DNA of 32,671 nt from positions 1 through 32,671 of the forward strand of contig NZ_PYBV01000052.1 in assembly GCF_003205615.1 (NCBI RefSeq), given 5' to 3'. Of the stretch, positions 23,521 through 31,083 are shown piece by piece (within the stretch, counting starts at the first letter, position 1; each line of letters starts with the position of its first letter). The stretch comes from Micromonospora arborensis (lineage in GTDB: Bacteria; Actinomycetota; Actinomycetes; Mycobacteriales; Micromonosporaceae). The notes beneath the pieces are model-generated. The model was not told the DNA's origin and did not search any database. It saw only the letters and a list, made by a program, of their open reading frames with translations. Both the position numbers and the translations under genes were made by a program.

Positions 23521-24044
23521 CAGCCCTTGCCCGGGTGCAGGGTGCCGCAGTTGGCGCAGGTGCGCGCCTGCTCGTCGGTGTAGAACGCCTGGAACACCGG
23601 CGGCAGGTCCGCGGCGATGTCGCGGACCTGCAACTCCACCTCGTGCACCTTGTTGCCGCACCCGGGGCAGTACCACTGGAACGTCTCCAGCGTGCCCTCC
23701 TCCCGGACCCGCTCGACGACCACACCGATCGAGCCGGCCTCGGGCCGCTGCGGCGAGTGTGGGGTGTTGCGCGGCAGCATCCACATCTGGCCCTCACGCA
23801 CGTGCACCGTGCGCGGCCCCTCCGGGGTCATCAGGTTGATGTGCATGTTGCCCTTGACCTGGTAGAAGAACTCCTCGTACGGGTCCACGTGGAAGTCGGT
23901 GCGCTGGTTGGGCCCGCCCACCACCATCACGATGAAGTCGTCCCCGCCGGGGAACATCTCCTTGTTGCCCACCGGCGGCTTCAGCAGGTGCTGGTTGTCC
24001 GCGATCCATCCTGGAAAGCTGAACGGCTCGGCAATCTCGCTCAC
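23520..24044 (-). CDS. nbaC: 3-Hydroxyanthranilate 3,4-dioxygenase
   Basis: The 174-aa cupin enzyme opens the ring of 3-hydroxyanthranilate to give ACMS. Iron ligands are His52, Glu58 (FHVDPYEEFF) and His96 (NTPHSPQR); substrate-binding arginines are Arg48 and Arg100. These sit one position after the residues known in the Cupriavidus enzyme (51/57/95, 47/99). The C-terminal rubredoxin-like second metal site is present as Cys126/Cys129 (CPGC) and Cys163/Cys166 (CANC), as in other bacterial members. The GTG start has GGGAGG upstream and overlaps the previous gene by 4 nt (GTGA). Confidence 0.96.
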   Translation of the reverse strand: MSEIAEPFSFPGWIADNQHLLKPPVGNKEMFPGGDDFIVMVVGGPNQRTDFHVDPYEEFFYQVKGNMHINLMTPEGPRTVHVREGQMWMLPRNTPHSPQRPEAGSIGVVVERVREEGTLETFQWYCPGCGNKVHEVELQVRDIAADLPPVFQAFYTDEQARTCANCGTLHPGKG

Positions 24045-24472
24045 GACTGACCTCCCGAGGGAAGAAGGGCCACGGCCTGGATCTCGATGAGCAGGTGCGG
24101 GTGCGGCAACTGGTGCACCGCCACCGTCGTGCGGGTCGGGCCGGACGCGTCGAAGAACTCCGCCCACACCTCGTTGTAACCACCGAAGTCGTTCATGTTG
24201 ACCAGGTAGGACGTCACCTGGACGAGATCGGTGAGGTCCGCGCCGACCGAGCGCAGCAGGTCCCGCACGTTCTCGATGACGGCTCGCGTCTGCACCCGGA
24301 CGTCCAGGTTCGTCGTCCCCAACTCGTCAACGGAGACGCCGGCGAAGCTGTTGTCCGGCCGCCGCGACGACGTACCGGAGACGTAGACGAACCCGCCCGC
24401 GACCTTGACGTGCGGAAAAGCCCCTCGCGGCACAGCCTTCCCAGCCACCACCCGAGCACCATCGACACTCAT
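24041..24472 (-). CDS. nbaF: Rid-family protein, probable 2-aminomuconate deaminase
   Basis: The 143-aa Rid (YjgF/RidA) family protein has the enamine/imine-deaminase signature: GFVYVSGT near residue 30, VQTRAVIENVRDLL, and TRTTVAVHQLPHPHLLIEIQAVALL with Arg114 and Glu130 in the conserved positions. In Pseudomonas kynurenine-pathway clusters a Rid-family 2-aminomuconate deaminase releases ammonia to give 4-oxalocrotonate. The neighbours here make that assignment strong, though Rid proteins also clear reactive enamines generally. An alternative GTG start two codons upstream (24478) cannot be excluded. It overlaps nbaC by 4 nt. Confidence 0.85.
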   Translation of the reverse strand: MSVDGARVVAGKAVPRGAFPHVKVAGGFVYVSGTSSRRPDNSFAGVSVDELGTTNLDVRVQTRAVIENVRDLLRSVGADLTDLVQVTSYLVNMNDFGGYNEVWAEFFDASGPTRTTVAVHQLPHPHLLIEIQAVALLPSGGQS

Positions 24473-24517
24473 GACCACTCACCCCCAGGCACTGCCGTAG
24501 GGACCGCAACCAGGTCA

Positions 24518-24591
24518 GGGGTTCCGGGCAGCCCGACCGGCGCAGGGATCAAGCCTGACCGCCCGGAGCCGGTCGGGCTGCCCGGAACCCC
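24518..24591. repeat. Perfect 24-bp inverted repeat inside the operon
   Basis: The arms 24518..24541 and 24568..24591 are perfectly complementary over 24 nt with a 26-nt loop. In transcription order it lies after the 4-oxalocrotonate decarboxylase and before the deaminase gene. As RNA it would be a very stable hairpin, able to terminate or attenuate transcription or protect the upstream mRNA. No U tract follows. Confidence 0.8.
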
Positions 24592-24660
24592 CACGGCCGC
24601 GCCCACGACGGAGCCCGGAACCCCCACGGCCGCGCCCACGACGGAGCCCGGAACCCCCAC
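24581..24660. repeat. 33-bp tandem repeat, 2.4 copies
   Basis: The unit CCCGGAACCCCCACGGCC (first 18 of 33 nt) begins at 24581, 24614 and 24647. The first two copies are identical over 33 nt and the third stops after 14. The first unit overlaps the right arm of the inverted repeat, which suggests the repeats grew out from that arm. Confidence 0.85.
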
Positions 24661-24665
24661 GCCGA

Positions 24666-25439
24666 TCACAAGGACGCCCGCAGAGACGCGGTGCCGAGCT
24701 TCTCCACGACGGCACGGACGTGGGCGCCGGGCCGCAGCGGAACAGCCGCCGTGGCGGCGCCGGCCAGGAAGACCCACCCGGACTCCAGGCGTACCCCGTG
24801 CCGGCCGGCCAGCCGGATGCCCTCGTCGAGGGCCCGGCGCGGATCGCCGAGGATCGCCGCGGTCGAGCCGACCTGCGCCACCCGTCCGTCGACCTCCAGC
24901 AGCACGCCGAGGTTGTCCAGCCCCGCGGGCACCGGCGACCACGGCCCGATCACGAACGCGGCGGCCGAGGTGTTGTCGGCGATCACGTCCGGCAGCGAGA
25001 AACGGAAGTCGGCGTACCGGGAGTCGATCAGCTCGATGGCCGGGGCGACCGCGCGGACCGCGTTGGCGAAGTCGCCGACCGGTTCACCCGGCTCGGGCAG
25101 CCGGTCCAGCAGGAACGCCACCTCCGGCTCGACCCGGGGATGGATGTACGCGGCCGGATCCACAACACCGCCGTCGGGCACCCGCATCGCGTCGGTGAGC
25201 CGCCCCCAGATCACCTCGTCGACGCCGACCTGGGCCATCTTCGCCCTGCTGGTGAGCCCCATCTTCAGCCCGACCAGCCGCTGACCGGCGTCGAGGCGAC
25301 GCTGGAGCAGGGCGGCCTGCACGGCGTACGCGGTGTCCACGTCGAGGCCGGTCTCGGCGGCGAGCTGTGGGATGGCGGTGGCCGCGTCGGCAGCCGCGCC
25401 CAACTTCTCGGCGATCCCCGCGACGTCCGGTGCAATCAT
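24666..25439 (-). CDS. dmpH: 4-Oxalocrotonate decarboxylase (2-oxo-3-hexenedioate decarboxylase)
   Basis: The 257-aa member of the hydratase/decarboxylase family converts 4-oxalocrotonate to 2-oxopent-4-enoate. It is told apart from the sister hydratase by GLKMGLTSRAKMAQVGVDE, VPDGGVVDPAAYIHP and EPEVAFLL, which match XylI/DmpH-type decarboxylases. The family Glu ligands for Mg2+ are in the VEPEVAF region. In DmpH-type systems it forms a complex with the hydratase, which is four genes upstream here. ATG overlaps the aldolase stop by 4 nt. It is followed by the 193-nt repeat-rich gap. Confidence 0.9.
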   Translation of the reverse strand: MIAPDVAGIAEKLGAAADAATAIPQLAAETGLDVDTAYAVQAALLQRRLDAGQRLVGLKMGLTSRAKMAQVGVDEVIWGRLTDAMRVPDGGVVDPAAYIHPRVEPEVAFLLDRLPEPGEPVGDFANAVRAVAPAIELIDSRYADFRFSLPDVIADNTSAAAFVIGPWSPVPAGLDNLGVLLEVDGRVAQVGSTAAILGDPRRALDEGIRLAGRHGVRLESGWVFLAGAATAAVPLRPGAHVRAVVEKLGTASLRASL

Positions 25440-26500
25440 GAGGACTCCTCCTTGCCGGCCAGGTCGAGTGCCACGTCCACGATCATGTCCTCCTGGCCGC
25501 CGACCATCCGACGCCGGCCCAGCTCGACCAGGATCGAGCGGACGTCCACGCCGTACCGCGCCGAGGCCCGCTCGGCGTGCCGAAGGAAGCTGGAGTAGAC
25601 CCCCGCGTACCCGAGGGAGAGCGTCTCCCGGTCCACCTGGACCGGCCGGTCCTGCAACGGGCGGACGATGTCGTCGGCCGCGTCCATCAGGGCGAACACG
25701 TCGCAGCCGTGCTTCCAGCCGTGCAGCTCGGCGACCGCGACGAAGACCTCCAGCGGTGCGTTGCCGGCACCCGCGCCCATGCCGGCGAGGGACGCGTCGA
25801 CGCGGACGGTCCGGCCGTGCGGTGCGTCCGGCCCGGCCGGCGCGGACCCGGTGACCCGGCCGTGCTCGACGGCGAGCACGCTGTTGGCGACCCCGAGGGA
25901 CAGGTTGTGGTGGGCGTGGATGCCGATCTGCGTCTCCGGCGCCAGGACCTGCCGGTACGCGTCGACCCGCTGCGCCACGTCGGACATCAGCAGCCGGCCA
26001 CCGGAGTCGGTGACGTAGACGCAGTGCGCCCCGTACGACTCCATCAGCTTGGCCTGCCCGGCGAGCCCGGCCGCATCGTTCATGTGCGACATCATCAGGA
26101 ACCCGGCCACGTCCATGCCGTTCTCCCGGGCCCAGGAGATGTGCTGGGCGGAGATGTCCGCCTCGGTGCAGTGGGTGGCGATCCGGACGCTTGTCACCCC
26201 GAGCGCCTTCGCGGCCTTCAGGTCGGCGATCGTGCCGATGCCCGGCAGCAGCAGGGTGGTCAGCTTCGCCGTGGTCAGCACCTCGGCGGCGGCGGAGATC
26301 CACTCGGCGTCGCTGGCGGCGCCGTGGCCGTAGTTGACGCTGGAACCGGCGAGCCCGTCACCGTGTGCCACCTCGATGGCGGCGACACCGGCGGCGTCCA
26401 GCGCGGCGGCGATGGTGCGTACCTGCTCGACGGTGTACTGGTGGGCGATGGCGTGCATGCCGTCGCGCAGCGTCACGTCCTGGATGTACAGCTCGGTCAT
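25436..26500 (-). CDS. dmpG: 4-Hydroxy-2-oxovalerate aldolase
   Basis: The 354-aa HMGL-like TIM-barrel aldolase splits 4-hydroxy-2-oxovalerate into pyruvate and acetaldehyde. The DmpG residues are present: Arg12, Asp13 and His16 (TLRDGMH), and metal ligands His195 and His197 (IGIHAHHNLS). The C-terminal DRETLSLGYAGVYSSFL communicates with the dehydrogenase partner in known complexes, where acetaldehyde is channelled. Residues about 214-231 (VTGSAPAGPDAPHGRT) are an insertion compared with DmpG, where the sequence runs almost directly into RVDASLAGMGAG. ATG overlaps the dehydrogenase stop by 4 nt. Confidence 0.95.
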   Translation of the reverse strand: MTELYIQDVTLRDGMHAIAHQYTVEQVRTIAAALDAAGVAAIEVAHGDGLAGSSVNYGHGAASDAEWISAAAEVLTTAKLTTLLLPGIGTIADLKAAKALGVTSVRIATHCTEADISAQHISWARENGMDVAGFLMMSHMNDAAGLAGQAKLMESYGAHCVYVTDSGGRLLMSDVAQRVDAYRQVLAPETQIGIHAHHNLSLGVANSVLAVEHGRVTGSAPAGPDAPHGRTVRVDASLAGMGAGAGNAPLEVFVAVAELHGWKHGCDVFALMDAADDIVRPLQDRPVQVDRETLSLGYAGVYSSFLRHAERASARYGVDVRSILVELGRRRMVGGQEDMIVDVALDLAGKEESS

Positions 26501-27432
26501 GACGCGGCCACCTCCGAAGAACGCAGGGCGACCAGCCGCTCGGCGGTGCGCAGCGCGGCGGAGGTCATGATGTCCAGGTTGCCGGCGTACGCCGGTAGGT
26601 AGTGCCCGGCACCGGAGACCTCCAGGAACACCGACACCTGCAGCGCGGTGAGCTGCCGCCCGAGCGTCGGCAGGTAGGCCTCGACCCGGTCGAACTGCAC
26701 GTCCTGCTTGAGCTGGTAGCCGGGGACGTACTCCTGCACCGACGCCACCATGTCCGCCACCGAGGCGGCGATGGCGTCGGTGTCGGCGTCGGCGTCCGGG
26801 CAGAGGCAGTAGACGGTGTCGCGCATCAGCAGCGGCGGGTCCGCCGGGTTCAGCACGATGATCGCCTTGCCCCGCTCGGCACCACCGACGACCTCGATGG
26901 CCCGGGCCGTGGTCTCGGTGAACTCGTCGATGTTGGCCCGGGTGCCCGGCCCGGCGGAGCGGGACGCGATGGACGCGACGATCTCCCCGTACGCCACCGG
27001 GGTGACCCGGCGGACGGCGGCGACGATCGGCACGGTCGCCTGACCGCCGCAGGTCACCATGTTGACGTTGCGCTCGTGCAGGTGCTCGTCGAGGTTGACC
27101 GGCGGCACCACGTACGGGCCGAGCGCGGCCGGGGTCAGGTCGACGATCGTACGGCCGTGTGCCCGCAGCACCTCGTCGTGGCGTCGGTGCGCGCCGGCCG
27201 AGGTCGCGTCGAAGACCAGCTCGACGTCGGCGAACTCGGGCATCGCCACGAGCCCGTCCACGCCGTCGGCGGTGGTGGCCACGCCGAGCCGGCGGGCCCG
27301 GGCCAGACCGTCGGACGCCGGGTCGATGCCGGCCATCGCCACCATCCGCAGCTCGCTGCTGAGCCGCAACACCTTGATCATCAGGTCGGTGCCGATGTTT
27401 CCCGACCCCAGCACCGCCACCCCGACGCTCAC
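26497..27432 (-). CDS. dmpF: Acetaldehyde dehydrogenase (acetylating)
   Basis: The 311-aa enzyme oxidises acetaldehyde to acetyl-CoA with NAD and CoA, in complex with the aldolase encoded next. The Rossmann loop GSGNIGTD (9-16) and catalytic Cys128 (VTCGGQATVP) are intact, as are the DmpF-type blocks FDATSAGAH and LNPADPP. Length is standard for the family. The GTG start overlaps the hydratase stop by 4 nt (GTGA), and the stop overlaps the aldolase ATG, so the three genes should be translated in tight coupling. Confidence 0.96.
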   Translation of the reverse strand: MSVGVAVLGSGNIGTDLMIKVLRLSSELRMVAMAGIDPASDGLARARRLGVATTADGVDGLVAMPEFADVELVFDATSAGAHRRHDEVLRAHGRTIVDLTPAALGPYVVPPVNLDEHLHERNVNMVTCGGQATVPIVAAVRRVTPVAYGEIVASIASRSAGPGTRANIDEFTETTARAIEVVGGAERGKAIIVLNPADPPLLMRDTVYCLCPDADADTDAIAASVADMVASVQEYVPGYQLKQDVQFDRVEAYLPTLGRQLTALQVSVFLEVSGAGHYLPAYAGNLDIMTSAALRTAERLVALRSSEVAAS

Positions 27433-28226
27433 TGGTTGCCCCCCTTGCTAAAACATGTGCGGACCGAACCGAGGCCGGAGATCCGCGCCTCGTACGCGGC
27501 ACCGGGGGTGACCGGCACCATCGGGCCGAGCGCACCGGAGAGCACCACGTCGCCCGCGCGCAGCGGGTCACCGGCGCGTGCGAGGGTGCCGGCCAGCCAC
27601 TGCAGGGCGTGCAGCGGGTTACCCAGGCAGGCCGCGCCCGCGCCCACCGAGACCGGTTCACCGGCGTGTTCCAGCACCATCCCGCAGAGCCGCAGGTCGA
27701 TGTCGTTGAGCCGGCGCGGCGTCGTGCCGAGCACGAAGAGCCCACTGGAGGCGTTGTCGGCGACCGTGTCCACGATGGAGATGTCCCAGGCGGCGATGCG
27801 CGAGTCGACGATCTCGATCGCCGGCAGCACGTAGTCGACCGCGCGGATCAGGTCGACAGTCGTGATCTGTGGGTCCGGGAGGTCCTTGTCGAGCACGAAC
27901 GCGATCTCCGCCTCGACCCGCGGCTGGAGCAGCCGGTCGATGGCCACCTCGACCCCGTCGCCGACCGCCATGGCGTCGGTCAGCATCCCAAAGTCGGGCT
28001 GGAACACCCCGAAGGTCTCCTGCACCGCCCGGGAGGTCAGCCCGATCTTCGCGCCGACCCGACGTTCGCCGCGGCCCTGCCAGGCCCGCGCCTGGAGCTG
28101 CTGCACACGGTACGCGGACTCGACATCCCCCTCCGGCAGCAACCGACCGCGCAGAGGTGGGCACGGCTTGCCGGTGTTGCGGGCGTCGGCCAACTCCCGG
28201 TTGGCGGCCTCGATGTCAGGTTCCAT
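27429..28226 (-). CDS. dmpE: 2-Oxopent-4-enoate (2-keto-4-pentenoate) hydratase
   Basis: The 265-aa hydratase adds water to 2-hydroxypenta-2,4-dienoate to give 4-hydroxy-2-oxovalerate. It is the sister of the decarboxylase three genes downstream, distinguished by GAKIGLTSRAVQETFGVFQPDFGMLTDAM (compare GVHQPDFG in DmpE/MhpD). The metal-binding region is RVEAEIAFVL. ATG at 28226 has GAGGAG upstream; the gap of 23 nt from the preceding gene is one of the few non-overlapping junctions of the operon. Confidence 0.92.
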   Translation of the reverse strand: MEPDIEAANRELADARNTGKPCPPLRGRLLPEGDVESAYRVQQLQARAWQGRGERRVGAKIGLTSRAVQETFGVFQPDFGMLTDAMAVGDGVEVAIDRLLQPRVEAEIAFVLDKDLPDPQITTVDLIRAVDYVLPAIEIVDSRIAAWDISIVDTVADNASSGLFVLGTTPRRLNDIDLRLCGMVLEHAGEPVSVGAGAACLGNPLHALQWLAGTLARAGDPLRAGDVVLSGALGPMVPVTPGAAYEARISGLGSVRTCFSKGGNQ

Positions 28227-28249
28227 GCCCGCTCCTCGCTGGGGTGCGT

Positions 28250-29758
28250 TCACGACAGGTCCACGCAGACGTTGGTGAGTTCGGAGTAGAAGTTCAACGA
28301 GTGCACGCCGCCCTCGCGGCCGATGCCGGACGCCTTCACCCCGCCGAACGGGGTACGCAGGTCGCGTAGGAACCACGTGTTGACCCAGACGATGCCGGCG
28401 TCGAGCCGCGCTCCGGCTCGATGCGCGACGCCCACGTCCCGGGTCCACACGGTCGCCGCCAGGCCGTACTCGGTGCCGTTCGCGAGCGCGTACGCCTCGT
28501 CCTCGGTGTCGAACGGCGCGACGTGCACCACCGGGCCGAAGATCTCCTCCCGGTTGGTACGAGCGTCGGGGCCGAGCCCGGTGAGAACCGTCGGCTGCAC
28601 GTACGACCCGCCGTCGCGGGCGTCACCGAAGGTGGGCGTGCCGCCGCCGGTCAGCACCTCGGCGCCCTCGGCGCGGGCCAGCTCGTACGCGCCGAGCACC
28701 TTCGCCCGGTGCTGGTGGGAGATCAGCGGCATGGTGGCGGTGGCCTCGTCGGTCGGCCAGCCGTACGCCAGAACGCCTGCCCGCTTGGCGAGTCGGGCGG
28801 TGAACTCCTCGAAGACCGGGCGCTGCACGTAGAGGCGTTCGGTGCAGAGGCAGACCTGCCCGCCGTTGGTGAAGCTGGACCGCATCGAGCCGGCCACCGC
28901 GGCGTCCAGGTCGGCGTCGGCGAAGACCAGGCCGGCGTTCTTGCCGCCCAGTTCGAAGCTGACCGCCTTCACCCCGTCGGCGGCGGCCCGCATGATCGCG
29001 CCGCCGGTGGCCGACTCACCGGTGAAGGTGATCGCGTCGACCCCCGGGTGGCGGGTGAGGAACTCACCGGCCGAGTCGGGCCCGAACCCGTGCACCAGGT
29101 TGAACACCCCGGCCGGTACGCCCGCGGCGGCCATCACCTCGGCGAGCAGCGTCGCCGAGGCGGGCGTCTCCTCGCTGGGCTTGACCACGACGGCGTTGCC
29201 ACAGGCCAGCGCCGGCGCCACCTTCCAGGTGAGCAGCAGCAGCGGCAGGTTCCACGGCACGATGACGGCGACCACGCCGACCGGTTTGCGCAGCGCGTAG
29301 TTGAGCGCCCGGCCGCCGGTCGGGGTGACGGTGGTGAACGACTCGGTGGGCGCGGTCGCCACGATCTCCGCGAACGCCCGGAAGTTCGCCGCGCCGCGCG
29401 GGATGTCCAGCGTGCGAGCCTGGGCGATGGACTTGCCGGTGTCGGCGACCTCGGCGGCGACCAGGTCGTCGAAGCGGCGCTCCAACTCGTCGGCGACCCG
29501 GCGCAGCACCTCGGCGCGTTCCCGCTCGCCCATCCGGCCCCAGGGGCCGCGCAGGGCGGCCCGGGCGGCGGCCACCGCGTCGTCCACCGTGGACTTCGAC
29601 GCCTCGACCACCTCGAACACCTGCTCCCCGGTGACCGGGCTGGCCTTGGCGAACGTCGGCCCACCGTCGACGAACTCGCCGCCGACGAAGTTGCGCAGCC
29701 GCAGCGGCCCGGCCGGCGCGTGACCGGCCATCAACCGCGGATCCCAGGTCCCGGTCAT
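28250..29758 (-). CDS. nbaE: 2-Aminomuconate 6-semialdehyde dehydrogenase
   Basis: The 502-aa ALDH-superfamily enzyme oxidises 2-aminomuconate 6-semialdehyde to 2-aminomuconate with NAD. Catalytic residues are Asn170 (VPWN), Glu269 (SFELGGKN) and Cys303 (GGQVC). Two arginines known to hold the substrate carboxylate in Pseudomonas AMSDH (Arg120 and Arg464) occur at Arg121 (PRGAANF) and Arg465 (FLRDLRTPFGG), both shifted by one. This supports AMSDH over betaine-aldehyde or hydroxymuconic-semialdehyde dehydrogenase. ATG overlaps the kmo stop by 4 nt. Confidence 0.93.
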   Translation of the reverse strand: MTGTWDPRLMAGHAPAGPLRLRNFVGGEFVDGGPTFAKASPVTGEQVFEVVEASKSTVDDAVAAARAALRGPWGRMGERERAEVLRRVADELERRFDDLVAAEVADTGKSIAQARTLDIPRGAANFRAFAEIVATAPTESFTTVTPTGGRALNYALRKPVGVVAVIVPWNLPLLLLTWKVAPALACGNAVVVKPSEETPASATLLAEVMAAAGVPAGVFNLVHGFGPDSAGEFLTRHPGVDAITFTGESATGGAIMRAAADGVKAVSFELGGKNAGLVFADADLDAAVAGSMRSSFTNGGQVCLCTERLYVQRPVFEEFTARLAKRAGVLAYGWPTDEATATMPLISHQHRAKVLGAYELARAEGAEVLTGGGTPTFGDARDGGSYVQPTVLTGLGPDARTNREEIFGPVVHVAPFDTEDEAYALANGTEYGLAATVWTRDVGVAHRAGARLDAGIVWVNTWFLRDLRTPFGGVKASGIGREGGVHSLNFYSELTNVCVDLS

Positions 29759-31083
29759 CCGCGCCTCCTCCGACTCAGTGCCGCGCCGACCGCCAGCAAC
29801 GCGGCTCCGCCGACGACCGCCCCGAGTACCCGGTGCTGTCGTCGGACCCGGCGGCGCACCTCGGCGTACGGCGTGGTGGAGAAGGACACCAGCTCGTACT
29901 GGGAAACGTACCGGCCGGGCAGGGCCCGCTCCAGAGCGTGCTCCACCTTGCGGCGGAGCTGGAAGACCGGGGAGGCGACCTTGTCCCGCATCTCCACGAA
30001 GTTGGTCAGCGCCATCGTCGCGATGGCCTCGGCGTTCTCCTGCCGGCGTTGCTGGAACAGCGGTAGCGCCCCCAACCAGTCGTCGGCGCACTCGTCCAGG
30101 CAACGGTCCAGCTCGACCACGTCCTCGAACGCGCAGTTGGCGCCCTGACCGTAGAACGGCACGATCGCGTGTGCCGCGTCGCCGAGCAGCCCGACCTTCC
30201 CGTAGACCTGCCAGGGGGTGCAGCGAACCGTGCCGAGCACGCCCACCGGGTTGTGCTGGTAGTCGTCGACCAGGTTCGGCGCCAGCGGGATGACATCCGG
30301 GTAGTGCTGGGTGAAGTGCTCTTCGATCGCCGCCGGGCTGTCCAGTGCCGCGAAGCTTCCGCTGCCCTCGTTGGGCCAGAACAGCGTGCAGGTGAAGGAG
30401 CGGTCCGGGTTCGGCAGCGCGATCATCATCGAGGTGCCGCGCGGCCAGATGTGCAGGGCATCCGGGTCCAGGGCGAAGTCCCCACCCAGCGCCGGGATCG
30501 TCAGCTCCTTGTAGCCGTAGTCGAGAAAGTCCACGCTCTCGTCCAGCAGCCCGTACGCGAGCAGTTGCCCGCGCACCGCGGAGCCGGCGCCGTCGGCACC
30601 CAGCACGACCGACGCCTTGGCGGCGACCGGGCCCTGCGGGGTCTCGAAGCTCAGGGTGCCGTCGATCGGGTCGAGCCCGACCAGCCGGTGGTCGAAGACG
30701 ATCCGCACCCCGGGCAGCGCGGCGGCCTCGTCCAGCAGGGCGTTGTTCAGCGCACCCCGGCTGATCGAGTTGATCGCCCGGTCACCGGCGGCGCTGTACG
30801 ACTGGAACTGCTGCTCGCCCTCGACCGGGTGGATCATCCGGCCGCGCATCGGCAACGCGTCGGTCATCACCTGGTCGGCCAGCCCGATCCGGCGCAGCGC
30901 GTCCAACCCGCGCTCGGACAGCGCCAGGTTGATCGAACGGCCCCGCTCGGTCGTGCCGGTACGCGGGTCGGACCGGCGCTCGTAGAGGGCCACCGGGTAG
31001 CCGCGCCGAGCCAGGAAACAGGCGGCCAGACAGCCGGCCAGCCCAGCACCGATGATCGCGATCTCGTCGCGCCGGGACGTCAT
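29755..31083 (-). CDS. kmo: Kynurenine 3-monooxygenase
   Basis: The 442-aa FAD- and NADPH-dependent hydroxylase converts kynurenine to 3-hydroxykynurenine. It has the FAD dinucleotide motif IIGAGLAG (10-17), the DG-type motif VLGADGAGSAVR and the second FAD motif VGLLGDAAHAIVPFYGQG. RGRMIHP near residue 80 fits the KMO substrate site. The last ~25 residues are a hydrophobic stretch (LGAVVGGAALLAVGAAL) followed by SRRRRG, a likely C-terminal membrane anchor. Both ends overlap the neighbouring genes by 4 nt. Confidence 0.95.
   Translation of the reverse strand: MTSRRDEIAIIGAGLAGCLAACFLARRGYPVALYERRSDPRTGTTERGRSINLALSERGLDALRRIGLADQVMTDALPMRGRMIHPVEGEQQFQSYSAAGDRAINSISRGALNNALLDEAAALPGVRIVFDHRLVGLDPIDGTLSFETPQGPVAAKASVVLGADGAGSAVRGQLLAYGLLDESVDFLDYGYKELTIPALGGDFALDPDALHIWPRGTSMMIALPNPDRSFTCTLFWPNEGSGSFAALDSPAAIEEHFTQHYPDVIPLAPNLVDDYQHNPVGVLGTVRCTPWQVYGKVGLLGDAAHAIVPFYGQGANCAFEDVVELDRCLDECADDWLGALPLFQQRRQENAEAIATMALTNFVEMRDKVASPVFQLRRKVEHALERALPGRYVSQYELVSFSTTPYAEVRRRVRRQHRVLGAVVGGAALLAVGAALSRRRRG

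Noticed and set aside
24581..24660. Possible CRISPR array (33-bp repeats)
   Set aside because: The units are directly adjacent with no spacers, there are only 2.4 copies and no cas genes are near.
24469..24942. Open minus-strand frame in which the 33-bp repeat encodes GVPGSVVGAAV twice
   Set aside because: It overlaps the 4-oxalocrotonate decarboxylase gene in another frame, has no good start, and the repeat stays in frame only because 33 is a multiple of 3.
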